From: Anaerolineales bacterium
GTDB lineage: Bacteria; Chloroflexota; Anaerolineae; Anaerolineales; Villigracilaceae
Length of the DNA stretch: 33,826 nucleotides
NCBI GenBank assembly: GCA_016932715.1
Contig: JAFGCG010000145.1
Coordinates: 1 to 33,826, forward strand
Direction of reading: 5' to 3'
This document shows, one piece after another, positions 1-7,197 of this stretch (position 1 is its first letter; each line of letters opens with the position of its first letter). The notes beneath the pieces are model-generated. The model made no database searches. It was not told where the DNA came from and saw nothing but the letters and a program-made list of their open reading frames with translations. The position numbers were made by a program, and so were the translations under genes.

Positions 1-60
1 AACGCTGATTTTCGCTGATTCAAGACAAAAAATCTGCGTTTTCAGCGTGAATCAGCGTCC
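1..60. repeat. Dispersed repeat built from CGCTGATT units, inverted
   Basis: Two direct copies of CGCTGATT (3-10, 13-20) are followed by inverted copies (AATCAGCGT near 50-58), so the segment can fold on itself. It may continue beyond the window edge. It has no coding potential and looks like one of the short intergenic repeats common in this genome. Confidence 0.5.
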
Positions 61-90
61 CGATTCTGAAAGTGTAAGGTAATCAACAAC

Positions 91-111
91 GCGCTATAAT
101 TTGCCTCGATG
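91..111 (+). promoter_or_regulatory. Probable -10 box for a leaderless transcript of the GNAT gene
   Basis: A perfect TATAAT at 95-100 lies eight bases before the ATG at 109, so transcription would start at or next to the start codon and there is no room for a ribosome binding site. The -35 region (about 72-77) is weak. The same arrangement, TATAAT then eight bases then ATG, occurs before pstS at 15958. Confidence 0.5.
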
Positions 112-1086
112 AGCTCGATCACCATCCCGGTCAAAGCGAACGATCATCCGCACCTGCGGCCGCTGAACGTCCTGCGCGATCTTTCGGCGGTTGCAGACTT
201 GATCGAACTGTGCTTCTCGCCCACGATGGACAACGACGGTCAGCGTTATCTCTCGGATATGCGCCGCGCCAGTCATGATGACAGCTTCCTGCGCTGGGCT
301 TCGCACATGACAGAGACAGCCTCCCTGCCGTTGATGGGATATGTCTGGGAACAGGACGGGCGGATCGTTGGCAATGCCAGCCTGATCCCGTTTCGCGAGC
401 GGGGCAAGCGCATCTATCTCGTTGCCAATGTGGCGACGCATCCCGATTATCGCCGGCGCGGCATCGGGCGGGCGCTCACCGAACGCGTCATGAGGCAAGC
501 CCGCGCGAAAAGAGCCTCCGCCATCTGGCTCCATGTCCGTGACGACAATTACGGAGCGATCCAGCTTTACCGCGAGCTTGGGTTCCAGGAAATGGCGCGC
601 CGAACCACTTGGCAGGCAAACCTGGACGCCCACCTCCCGTACCCTGACACGGATATCCAGGTCGTGGCGCGGCATGCGCGCTTCTGGCCCCTGCAGCAGG
701 AGTGGCTTCGCCGCCTCTACCCCGATGCCCTGAGCTGGTACTACTCCAGGAACCTGCAGGCTCTCCGGCCCGGCCTGGGGAGCTGGCTGTATCTCCTGTT
801 CGTTGAATCCAATATCAGACAATGGGCAGCGGTCCGCGGTGACAAATTACTTGCCACGCTGACGTGGATGCCGCAGGGCGGCCGGTCAGAGTCGCTGTAC
901 GCCGCAGCCCCTCCCGCCTCGAGCGAAGACGAAGCGCTGACGGTACTGCTGCTCCACGCGCGGCGCATGTCCACGTATCATTCCCAACTGACTCTCGAAT
1001 GTCCCGCCGATGAAATGGCGCAGGCGATCCGCACGGCGGGTTTCAAGCTGCGCCGCACGTTGGTATGGATGCGGGCTGACGCCTGA
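109..1086 (+). CDS. GNAT family N-acetyltransferase
   Basis: A 325-residue protein whose N-terminal half is a GNAT acetyltransferase domain. The acetyl-CoA binding motif A is clear (VATHPDYRRRGIGRALTERV, about residues 107-126), followed by the typical DNYGAIQLYRELGF segment near 145-158 that closes the fold. Residues about 170-325 have no motif I recognise and may be a degenerate second GNAT fold, a common layout for proteins of this length. The substrate cannot be read from the sequence. The start is set by the TATAAT box immediately upstream, implying leaderless translation. The gene stands alone, followed by an inverted repeat and the small membrane protein gene. Confidence 0.85.
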   Translation: MSSITIPVKANDHPHLRPLNVLRDLSAVADLIELCFSPTMDNDGQRYLSDMRRASHDDSFLRWASHMTETASLPLMGYVWEQDGRIVGNASLIPFRERGKRIYLVANVATHPDYRRRGIGRALTERVMRQARAKRASAIWLHVRDDNYGAIQLYRELGFQEMARRTTWQANLDAHLPYPDTDIQVVARHARFWPLQQEWLRRLYPDALSWYYSRNLQALRPGLGSWLYLLFVESNIRQWAAVRGDKLLATLTWMPQGGRSESLYAAAPPASSEDEALTVLLLHARRMSTYHSQLTLECPADEMAQAIRTAGFKLRRTLVWMRADA

Positions 1087-1117
1087 TGCAACTGGGATGA
1101 ATCTTTCCCGTATTAAT

Positions 1118-1183
1118 AGGTGACAGTCACTTCGCCCCGCCCGGCTTTGCCTCGGGGATGCTTCGCAAAAGTGACTGTCACCT
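1118..1183. repeat. Inverted repeat with perfect 15-base arms
   Basis: AGGTGACAGTCACTT (1118-1132) and its exact reverse complement (1169-1183) flank a 36-base GC-rich centre that can form a second, smaller stem. Each arm contains the near-palindrome GTGAC-A-GTCAC. There is no T-run, so it is not a standard terminator. It fills most of the 118-base gap between the GNAT and holin-like genes. Confidence 0.75.
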
Positions 1184-1204
1184 GTTACAAAAAGAGGAGA
1201 AAAG

Positions 1205-1588
1205 ATGACAAAATTCATTCTGCGCTGGGCTATCAATGCGATAGCTTTATATCTGACCGTACTGATCCTGCCTGGAAGAATTGACCTTACCACTGGTCTG
1301 GTTTCCATAATCTGGCTTGCACTTATCTTTGGTTTGGTCAACGCGCTGTTCCGTCCATTGATCAACCTGCTCACCTGCCCACTGATCGTATTGACCCTGG
1401 GTTTATTCACGCTGGTGATCAATACTTTCATGTTTTGGCTGACGAGCGTCATCGGGCAGCAGTTTGATCTTGGCTTGATCATCGCCGAGCCTGTCTGGTG
1501 GAATGCATTCCTGGGTGGGTTGGTTGTGAGTGTGGTCAGTGTGCTCATGACCATGATCCTGAAAGATGAGCTGAAGGGCAGAAAGTAA
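1205..1588 (+). CDS. Small four-helix membrane protein, phage-holin-family/YvlD-like
   Basis: A 127-residue, very hydrophobic protein with about four transmembrane helices (residues near 7-25, 33-52, 57-83 and 97-121) and a short charged C-terminus. The pattern, including the GLVNALFRPLINLLTCPL segment after the second helix, matches the widespread bacterial family annotated as phage holin family or YvlD. The members are chromosomal membrane proteins of unknown function, not true phage lysis proteins, and no phage gene is nearby. A strong ribosome binding site (AGAGGAG) precedes the ATG at good spacing. A terminator follows directly, so this is a single-gene unit. Confidence 0.85.
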   Translation: MTKFILRWAINAIALYLTVLILPGRIDLTTGLVSIIWLALIFGLVNALFRPLINLLTCPLIVLTLGLFTLVINTFMFWLTSVIGQQFDLGLIIAEPVWWNAFLGGLVVSVVSVLMTMILKDELKGRK

Positions 1589-1608
1589 TAAGTATTTGGT
1601 AAGAAGTG

Positions 1609-1642
1609 AAAAGAGGCTGGCCGGAAAAGGTCAGCCTCTTTT
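1609..1642 (+). terminator. Rho-independent terminator after the holin-like gene
   Basis: A 14-pair stem with one G-U pair (AAAAGAGGCTGGCC with GGTCAGCCTCTTTT, loop GGAAAA) ends in a T-rich tail, 20 bases after the stop codon. The A-rich left arm gives some terminator character on the minus strand too. Confidence 0.85.
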
Positions 1643-1705
1643 ATTGTCTGAGGGAGTGTTTTGAAATTCCGCGGAGGCGATGTTGAACTCCCTTTTGGAC
1701 AAATT

Positions 1706-1793
1706 TGAGCCGCGAATTGCGCGAATTCGCACGAATTGTTCCTTTTACGGACCCAACCTTTGTGCTCTTCGTGTCCTTTGTGGTGAATTAAGA
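1706..1793. repeat. Two adjacent dispersed repeats (CGCGAATT type; CACAAAGGACACGAAG type)
   Basis: Bases 1709-1738 are repeated CGCGAATT-like units, resembling 7056-7096. Bases 1750-1793 read on the minus strand as CACCACAAAGGACACGAAG followed by AGCACAAAGG. This belongs to the same style of degenerate 9-10-base unit repeat as 12355-12432 and 9680-9760. The remaining part of the 242-base gap (1589-1830) shows only the terminator above. Confidence 0.6.
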
Positions 1794-1830
1794 AACACTC
1801 TCTGAGCAGGGTGGGCTTGGCGGCGAGGAT

Positions 1831-3552
1831 CTACTTGCCGTAAAAAGGCGCGGACACCTCCATGATCTGGTAAATCAAGCTTAAGTTCGTAATCATCAGC
1901 ATTACGAGGAAGATGATCAGCAGAAGCCGGAGCCATCGCCGGTCTGCCCATTTCTGCAGCGTCAGCGCGACGAACAGGACCAGCGCGTAGACCCAGTTCG
2001 GCGAATAGAGCATGGGATCATCGCCATAGACAAGGTGGAGGCTAAAACTGAATCCCAGGCACAGGAGCAGACTCAGCGGAAGCAATACTTGTTTTGGGGA
2101 TCTGAATAAGTTCAGGCTGAACAGGATGCCTGCAACCGCCAATAGGACGATCCAGGACTTGACCGTGACATCTGCCAGGCCGCGATAGCCCGCCACGTGA
2201 AATTCCCCCAGCAGGATTTGATATGTACGGAAGTTGGGGACGTCCACGCCAAGTTCCTCCATGAGAATGAACGGGGTCGGCGCGACCACGCCGTAAAGCG
2301 GAATCGCACGCGCGATCAGGGAGAAACGGCCGAGCGTACGCCATGAAACGTCGAAGGGATTCCAGATGTAATAGCCTTCGCGGGCGAAGTTGGCGGGCTG
2401 GAACAACGAGCGCGCATTTGGATAGATCCAGACCTGTACCAGATTCAAAATGGCAGTGATGAATGCCACGATCAGTATGTATTTGAGGATAACCTTGATG
2501 CGCGGGTAGTTGAAAAAATACAGGATGCAGGTTTGGATAAGGTTTGTTACCGTGATGCCAAACACCAGTACACCCGCCGGGACGGTGAATTTGAGCGAGG
2601 TGTGCCGGTTTTGGATCAGGAAGGTAAAGAGGAGAAGCGCCAGGGCGGAGTAAATATAGGTTTCCAGCATCGAACTCAACAGCAAATGGGAGGAACTGGC
2701 TCCCAGGAGCGCTGCCATGATCAACGCATAGGCTGTATTGCCGGAGGCGCGTTTGACGATCAGCCAGACCAGCAGCACGCAAGCCGCGCCTGCCAGGGCA
2801 TTCATCAGGAAGACCGCCTGGAGCCTGTCCCCGTTCAGGAACAGGGAGAGGAACCAGAGCGGCGGACGCAAAAAAAGCAGGACGGCAGGGTGAACGGCTC
2901 TCACAATGCTGAGATCCTCGAACGTCGTCGCGGTGAGTCTTGCCAGCCATTCGGAGATGTCCGTGTCGAAGAACTGATCCAGCGTGCGAAAGCCGGGGAA
3001 ATTAATGCTTTCCGCAAATATGAGGTACGTCACCAGAAAGAACATGGCGAGGAGAAGTCCCGGCCCATTTCCCCGCACAAACTCGAAAAATCGGGTCTGT
3101 TTGAATCGTTCAAAGGACCCATTTCGATCCATCATCCTGAGAGGCACAAAAGCAGCTGCGAGCGAGATCAACGCCAGCAAAGCAAAGAAAGGGAGCCTGG
3201 CTGAATCCATGAAAAGGATTCGACGGTCGAACAGACCGGGGAACTGCCAGGCAATGATCACAGCAGCAATGCTCAGGACGAACGCGAGCAAAAGTATCAA
3301 AACGGCGAGCGGATCGTTATCTCTTCCAGCCTGGGATTTTTGCAGGGTCCCGTCAAAAAAAAGAAATGCCGCTGCCCCACCGAGGAATTGAAAAAACAAA
3401 CTCAATAAAATAAATTCATAGAGAGAGGCATGGAAATTGGAAAAGAAGCTTGTGAGAAAATATGCCCCGCTGCTTCCCATCAGCCAGGAAAGAAGGACCC
3501 GCCTCCAAAAGGTCTTTGCCGTTTGTGTGTCTGCCTGTGATGTGCTGCTCAT
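1831..3552 (-). CDS. Polytopic membrane protein, possible GT-C-type glycosyltransferase
   Basis: A 573-residue protein with roughly a dozen hydrophobic helices from residue 15 to the C-terminus, broken by hydrophilic loops near 60-75, 180-215 and 370-400. The overall organisation (many helices, a first extracellular loop containing RTLDQFFDTDISEW, the helix run MNALAGAACVLLVWLIVKR) recalls GT-C fold membrane glycosyltransferases that use lipid-linked sugars. I see no decisive catalytic motif, so this is only a fold-level guess. It is the last gene of the minus-strand run beginning with the AI-2E exporter, 26 bases after the P1 peptidase. The ribosome binding site is poor. Confidence 0.6.
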   Translation of the reverse strand: MSSTSQADTQTAKTFWRRVLLSWLMGSSGAYFLTSFFSNFHASLYEFILLSLFFQFLGGAAAFLFFDGTLQKSQAGRDNDPLAVLILLLAFVLSIAAVIIAWQFPGLFDRRILFMDSARLPFFALLALISLAAAFVPLRMMDRNGSFERFKQTRFFEFVRGNGPGLLLAMFFLVTYLIFAESINFPGFRTLDQFFDTDISEWLARLTATTFEDLSIVRAVHPAVLLFLRPPLWFLSLFLNGDRLQAVFLMNALAGAACVLLVWLIVKRASGNTAYALIMAALLGASSSHLLLSSMLETYIYSALALLLFTFLIQNRHTSLKFTVPAGVLVFGITVTNLIQTCILYFFNYPRIKVILKYILIVAFITAILNLVQVWIYPNARSLFQPANFAREGYYIWNPFDVSWRTLGRFSLIARAIPLYGVVAPTPFILMEELGVDVPNFRTYQILLGEFHVAGYRGLADVTVKSWIVLLAVAGILFSLNLFRSPKQVLLPLSLLLCLGFSFSLHLVYGDDPMLYSPNWVYALVLFVALTLQKWADRRWLRLLLIIFLVMLMITNLSLIYQIMEVSAPFYGK

Positions 3553-3578
3553 TTGGCTTCTGTGATCGCTTTGTGAGG

Positions 3579-4571
3579 CTACCTTAATAAGCCCGGAATC
3601 CCACCTGCTGAAGCAGCCATTCTTACGGCGCGCGCGATGGCTTCTGCCATGGCTTCCGCAGCGAACGCGCCGACCGTTGAAACATCCGCTTTTTTGACGC
3701 CCGTTGCTAAGGCAAAGATGACATCCCCGTCCAGCATGGTATGCGCGGGACGGATCGTGCGCGCCACACCGTCCTGCGCCATCTGCGCGACTTTGGTTGC
3801 CTGCGCTTTGGTCAGGCTGGCGTTTGTCGCAACGACGCCGATCACGGTGTTGGCACGTGAAGCGAGTGCCATCACACCGCGTCCGACCGGACTCTTCAGC
3901 ATGGCGAGCGTATCGGCGAAATAATCCTTCGTGCCCACACGCAGCGGACCGACCTTGCCCGAGCGGAGGCCCGCGATGATTTCATTGGTTTGCGGGTCGA
4001 TCACGTCGCCCCAGGCATTGACGGCGACCAGCGCCCCCACGACGACTCCGCCGCCGATGTCGAGGCTCACGGTTCCGACGCCGGCTTTCATCGCCAAATT
4101 CGAGCCGAACATTTTGCCGACCGAGGCTCCCATCCCGGCGCCGGCATTACCCTCAGCCGGCGCGGCGGACGACGCTGAAGCCGCGGCGCGATAGCCCATA
4201 GCGGAATCCGGCCGAACGTCCGCGCGACCGATATTCAAGTCATAGAGGATGGCTGCCGGAACGATCGGCACTTTTGCCGCGCCGGTATCGAATCCGATCT
4301 TTTGCTCTTCGAGATAGCGCATCACGCCGCTGGCTGCGTCCAGCCCATAAGCCGAGCCGCCTGCCAGTACAACTGCATGCACTTTTTGGACGAGGTTCAC
4401 AGGATCGAGCAGATCGGTCTCGCGCGTGCCCGGCGCGCCGCCGCGCACATCCACACCCGCTACGACTCCCTTGCGGCAAAGGATGACGGTGCAGCCTGTC
4501 AGGGCTTCTTCATCCTGCGCATGACCCACCTCAATACCGCGCACATCCGTGATGGCGTTCCTGATCTTCAT
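3579..4571 (-). CDS. P1 family (DmpA/NylC-type) N-terminal-nucleophile peptidase
   Basis: A 330-residue protein of the P1 peptidase family: aminopeptidases and amide hydrolases made as a precursor that cuts itself to expose a Ser or Thr nucleophile. Visible hallmarks are the N-terminal ITDVRGIEVGHAQD, GCTVILCRKGVVAGVDVRGG (26-45), VVLAGGSAYGLDAASGV (67-83), and the cleavage region ANTVIGVVATNASLTK (240-255). The predicted nucleophile is Thr242 after Asn241, as in the nylon-oligomer hydrolase NylC; DmpA uses Gly-Ser. Length fits the family. Substrates could be D-amino-acid or beta peptides, or amides. There is no signal peptide, so it should act in the cytoplasm. Confidence 0.9.
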   Translation of the reverse strand: MKIRNAITDVRGIEVGHAQDEEALTGCTVILCRKGVVAGVDVRGGAPGTRETDLLDPVNLVQKVHAVVLAGGSAYGLDAASGVMRYLEEQKIGFDTGAAKVPIVPAAILYDLNIGRADVRPDSAMGYRAAASASSAAPAEGNAGAGMGASVGKMFGSNLAMKAGVGTVSLDIGGGVVVGALVAVNAWGDVIDPQTNEIIAGLRSGKVGPLRVGTKDYFADTLAMLKSPVGRGVMALASRANTVIGVVATNASLTKAQATKVAQMAQDGVARTIRPAHTMLDGDVIFALATGVKKADVSTVGAFAAEAMAEAIARAVRMAASAGGIPGLLR

Positions 4572-4599
4572 ATTCTGTTTCTTTCAAATGTCCAATGGC

Positions 4600-4631
4600 T
4601 ATTTACTGATTTGCCTATTTGCTGATTTCTC
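4600..4631. repeat. Imperfect 16-base tandem repeat at a gene end
   Basis: TATTTACTGATTTGCC (4600-4615) is followed by TATTTGCTGATTTCTC (4616-4631), 13 of 16 bases alike. The second copy carries the stop codon and last codons of the 99-residue protein gene, so its C-terminal residues may derive from the repeat. Confidence 0.4.
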
Positions 4632-4914
4632 TTGCCAGATTCCTGAACTCTGTCCAATCCTCTTCATCCAGCCAGACATCGACGTTGTCGAATTCCAATC
4701 TGTATAACTGCTCATTGTCCGGCTTGATCTCATCGATACCCTTGATCAGATCCAGGAATTGATCCCACTCCTCCTGAAAGAAGTTGATCGTCGCCCGCCC
4801 CACTTGCAGGTAGTACGTGGTCTCGCCATCGGGTTCCTCTGCCATCCAGGCCTGGAAGTTATCGGTCTCGGCAAGCGTTTCCGTTTTCGGTTCACTGTGA
4901 TTGTTGTTGTTCAT
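4615..4914 (-). CDS. Small acidic protein of unknown function
   Basis: A 99-residue acidic protein with no family I recognise. Acidic and aromatic residues are spread throughout, for example FFQEEWDQFLDLIKGID near 45-61 and LEFDNVDVWLDEEDWTEF near 73-90. This suggests a small soluble alpha/beta protein, possibly protein-binding. There is no membrane segment or cysteine motif. The start at 4914 is supported by GAAGGAGA about eight bases upstream. A longer in-frame opening to 5127 is rejected because it lies inside the exporter gene. The start overlaps the end of that gene by 23 bases, indicating translational coupling. Confidence 0.7.
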   Translation of the reverse strand: MNNNNHSEPKTETLAETDNFQAWMAEEPDGETTYYLQVGRATINFFQEEWDQFLDLIKGIDEIKPDNEQLYRLEFDNVDVWLDEEDWTEFRNLAREISK

Positions 4915-6247
4915 TAGATTTCTCCTTCGGATCAGTTGTTTCCTTCGGGATCTTTCTTTGGAACCTCGACACAATAAATACCCGGGTGCGTGTGACCCAT
5001 TCGAATGGATTGGATTGTGCTGACCCTGGCTCTCCGGGGGGCCAGGGATCCAGGTCGAACATCTTGCGCATGATGTAGCGTCCCAGCAGCATGGCGGAAG
5101 CCAGGAACGGCGCGGCGATGACGACACCCAGGATTCCCAGTAAATTGGCTGCCACGAGCGCGGTCACCAGGACTGCGGCAGGATGGACTCGTAGCGTGCG
5201 AGCCATGATGCGCGGTGCAACGAGATTATCGATGATCCAGTCTATTACGGTTGTCGAGATGACGACCATCAACATGTAATACAGAGGAGCCATGCCGAAA
5301 GGCGTGTTAGACTGGAAGAACGTGACGAGCGCCATGATGACCCAGGTGATCGCGGGACCGATATAGGGCAGGAATTTTGCAAGCCCTGCCAAAAAGGCAA
5401 TCCCAATGGCAAACTTCACGCCAAAAATGGAAAGTACAACGATATAAATGACCGTCGACATGGCGAAAATAAAGATCTGCCCGCGCAGGAAAGAGTTCCA
5501 GATGCTGCTCAGCTGGCTGCCGAGCTTGCGGAGATCTTCGTTATAACCGGGGACTTCGACCTTGAAGAGGTCACTTTGCAATCCGCTGCTTTCGACCATG
5601 ACGAAATAGGAAACGAGCAGGATGAAGAACGTCCAGCCAAGGGCGCCCGCGGCGCCGCCCGCCACTGTGGTGACGATGTTTCCCGTCCGCCCGAGCAGGG
5701 GCTGGATGTAGGAAATCAACTGCTGGCTGACGGCTTTTAGATCGATGGTCTGCATATCCAGGGTAAAGGGTCCGATCTGAAAAACCTGCCCGGAGAGAGA
5801 CTCCATGAACTTGGGGAGATCGGCAACGATCTTTTGCACCTGTGTGATCAGGCTTTGTACCTGTCCTACCAGTCCCACGCCGCCCAAAGTAAGTGAGCCG
5901 ATCAGGAGCAGGAGGATCACGAGGTAAAGGATATTCACGGAAGCCTTCCAGGAGAGGTGGAAGCCGCGTGCGATCAGCGTTGCCACGGGGTGCAGAAGGT
6001 ACGCCAGAATAAATACCATCAAAAGCGGCGTAAGCAGGCTTGTAAACCTGTAAAGCAAAAACGCCACAGTACCGACGATGACCAGACCCACCAGGAGTTT
6101 GGTGGTCGCGTTCCAGTGCGGCGATGAGGAAGCGCGGGCTGAGCTTTGAGCGGTTTCCGAAACCTGTTCCAGGAGTTGTCCCTGGGGCTGAATGCGCCTC
6201 CTGAGGCGTCGCCTAAAACCTGGTTTTCCTGGGTAGTCAGAACTCAT
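4892..6247 (-). CDS. AI-2E family transporter (TqsA/PerM-type)
   Basis: A 451-residue membrane protein of the AI-2 exporter / PerM family. About 65 hydrophilic N-terminal residues precede paired helices (near 50-95), a helical amphipathic stretch (about 118-175) and then helix blocks to about residue 400. The family-typical segment FLAGLAKFLPYIGPAITWV (about 284-302) and the later VAPRIMARTLRVHPAAVLV (about 343-361) are clear. Members move small molecules, or ions in some cases, by an uncoupled or proton-driven route; the substrate here is unknown. GAGGTTCAG precedes the ATG. It is the first gene of a likely operon with the acidic protein, the P1 peptidase and the polytopic membrane protein. 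Confidence 0.88.
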   Translation of the reverse strand: MSSDYPGKPGFRRRLRRRIQPQGQLLEQVSETAQSSARASSSPHWNATTKLLVGLVIVGTVAFLLYRFTSLLTPLLMVFILAYLLHPVATLIARGFHLSWKASVNILYLVILLLLIGSLTLGGVGLVGQVQSLITQVQKIVADLPKFMESLSGQVFQIGPFTLDMQTIDLKAVSQQLISYIQPLLGRTGNIVTTVAGGAAGALGWTFFILLVSYFVMVESSGLQSDLFKVEVPGYNEDLRKLGSQLSSIWNSFLRGQIFIFAMSTVIYIVVLSIFGVKFAIGIAFLAGLAKFLPYIGPAITWVIMALVTFFQSNTPFGMAPLYYMLMVVISTTVIDWIIDNLVAPRIMARTLRVHPAAVLVTALVAANLLGILGVVIAAPFLASAMLLGRYIMRKMFDLDPWPPGEPGSAQSNPFEWVTRTRVFIVSRFQRKIPKETTDPKEKSNEQQQSQ

Positions 6248-6330
6248 ATCTGAACCTCAATGACAGTTGTCGTTTTGTTCCTGTGACATGCTTCCACATG
6301 AATTCTCCATATTCTACCGCTTGTCTCGTT

Positions 6331-6370
6331 TAAAACAAAACACCCCGCGAGATGTTTTTCCCGCGGGGTG
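6331..6370 (-). terminator. Rho-independent terminator of the FHA gene
   Basis: Read on the minus strand, CACCCCGCG (6370-6362) and CGCGGGGTG (6349-6341) form a GC-rich stem followed by TTTTGTTTTA. It lies 15 bases after the stop codon of the FHA protein and separates it from the exporter operon. Confidence 0.9.
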
Positions 6371-6384
6371 CAGCCTGTCGAAGA

Positions 6385-6963
6385 TTAACAACCGCCCAAA
6401 AACGGGAAGAATGTACACCACATGTAGTTCGCGTCGATCCACCAGAGGACGCCGCCGCACACGCACAGCAGGAGGACAACGCCAACGCCGATAAAGATCG
6501 GCACAAGGTTTTGCCTCCTGGGCGCTGCATCTATGGGCGCCGGGCTGGCTGGCATGCTGCCCGCGTACTGGGCCGGGGGCGGCGGGGGGGCGGGCATCGG
6601 CCTTGGCGCTGCAGAGGCCGGCGCGGCGCGCTGCGAAACCATCGTGGCGCCCGGGTCAAGGTTGACCGCCTCAAAGACCAGCATGATCTGCTCGCCGAAC
6701 GAGATTACTTCGCCCGGTTTCAGAACACGGGGTCCTGACAAGCGCTGACCATTTACAAACGTTCCATTGGTGGAGCCCAGATCTTCCAGCACATACTTTC
6801 CGCCCTGGAAGGTCAAACGCGCGTGGCGGCGGGAAACTTCTGCATCGTTGATTACGATCTCGGTGGTCGAATCGCGGCCGATCGTCATCTGGTCGCCTTC
6901 CAGCGCGAAGGCTGCTCCAGGCGTCGGTCCTGACCGCATGATAAGCTGGAACTGTGATGCCAT
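6385..6963 (-). CDS. FHA domain protein with one C-terminal membrane segment
   Basis: A 192-residue protein. Residues about 5-100 are a forkhead-associated domain, which binds phosphothreonine peptides. Core motifs are present: TIGRDSTTEIVINDAEVSRRHARL (27-50, with conserved Gly-Arg, Ser and His) and LEDLGSTNGTFVNGQ (59-73). A proline/alanine-rich linker (about 108-150) follows, then one transmembrane helix (about 153-172) and a short outside or lumenal tail with cysteines, ending FLGGC. The FHA domain should therefore face the cytoplasm, anchored by its C-terminal helix. It has its own promoter and terminator. No Ser/Thr kinase lies in the window, so its partner is unknown. Confidence 0.9.
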   Translation of the reverse strand: MASQFQLIMRSGPTPGAAFALEGDQMTIGRDSTTEIVINDAEVSRRHARLTFQGGKYVLEDLGSTNGTFVNGQRLSGPRVLKPGEVISFGEQIMLVFEAVNLDPGATMVSQRAAPASAAPRPMPAPPPPPAQYAGSMPASPAPIDAAPRRQNLVPIFIGVGVVLLLCVCGGVLWWIDANYMWCTFFPFLGGC

Positions 6964-6996
6964 AATTTCTCCTTGACGAAAGCAAAGGTTTTACTT

Positions 6997-7025
6997 AGTG
7001 TAAAGGTTTCAGGGTAAAAAGTCAA
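6997..7025 (-). promoter_or_regulatory. Sigma-70-type promoter of the FHA gene
   Basis: On the minus strand TTGACT (7025-7020), exactly 17 bases, then TACACT (7002-6997). The start codon lies 33 bases further on and is preceded by AAGGAG at good spacing. Both boxes match consensus in five or four positions, with ideal spacing. Confidence 0.75.
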
Positions 7026-7034
7026 CTGCCCCTA

Positions 7035-7153
7035 TGGAGTCGTACATGGTCTTCTCGAAGCCGCGAATTTGCGCGGATTGGCGCAAATTCACGCGATTTA
7101 GAGGCAAAAAAGATGCGCGCCCGGACTATGACAAAGTCCTGTGGAGTCGTACA
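7035..7153. repeat. Segment bounded by a 12-base direct repeat, with internal repeats
   Basis: TGGAGTCGTACA occurs at 7035-7046 and 7142-7153. Between them is a CGCGAATT-type repeat (7056-7096, like 1709-1738) and an imperfect hairpin GGACT-ATGACAA-AGTCC (7123-7139). It fills the gap before the nicotinamidase-like gene and may be a small non-autonomous element, but no transposon ends are evident. Confidence 0.5.
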
Positions 7154-7154
7154 C

Positions 7155-7182
7155 TTGACAGGAAAATATGCGGGTATAAAAT
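7155..7182 (+). promoter_or_regulatory. Promoter of the nicotinamidase-like gene
   Basis: A perfect TTGACA (7155-7160) and TAAAAT (7177-7182) are separated by 16 bases; TATAAA at 7175 is an alternative -10. Transcription would begin near 7189, leaving a very short leader with GGAGG five bases before the ATG at 7198. Confidence 0.65.
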
Positions 7183-7197
7183 CCTGTTGGAGGTGCC

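Noticed and set aside
94..822. 242-codon frame opposite the GNAT gene
   Set aside because: A shadow of the acetyltransferase, whose motif A is unmistakable on the plus strand.
1205..1588. Holin-like gene as evidence of a prophage
   Set aside because: The family is a common chromosomal membrane family, and no other phage gene lies nearby.
2042..2950. 302-codon minus-strand frame inside the membrane protein gene
   Set aside because: It is an alternative frame of the same strand, rich in Arg, Pro and Gly, with no family resemblance; the main frame has a regular transmembrane pattern.
4915..5127. Longer N-terminus for the 99-residue acidic protein
   Set aside because: The added residues overlap the exporter gene in another frame, and the start at 4914 has a strong ribosome binding site.
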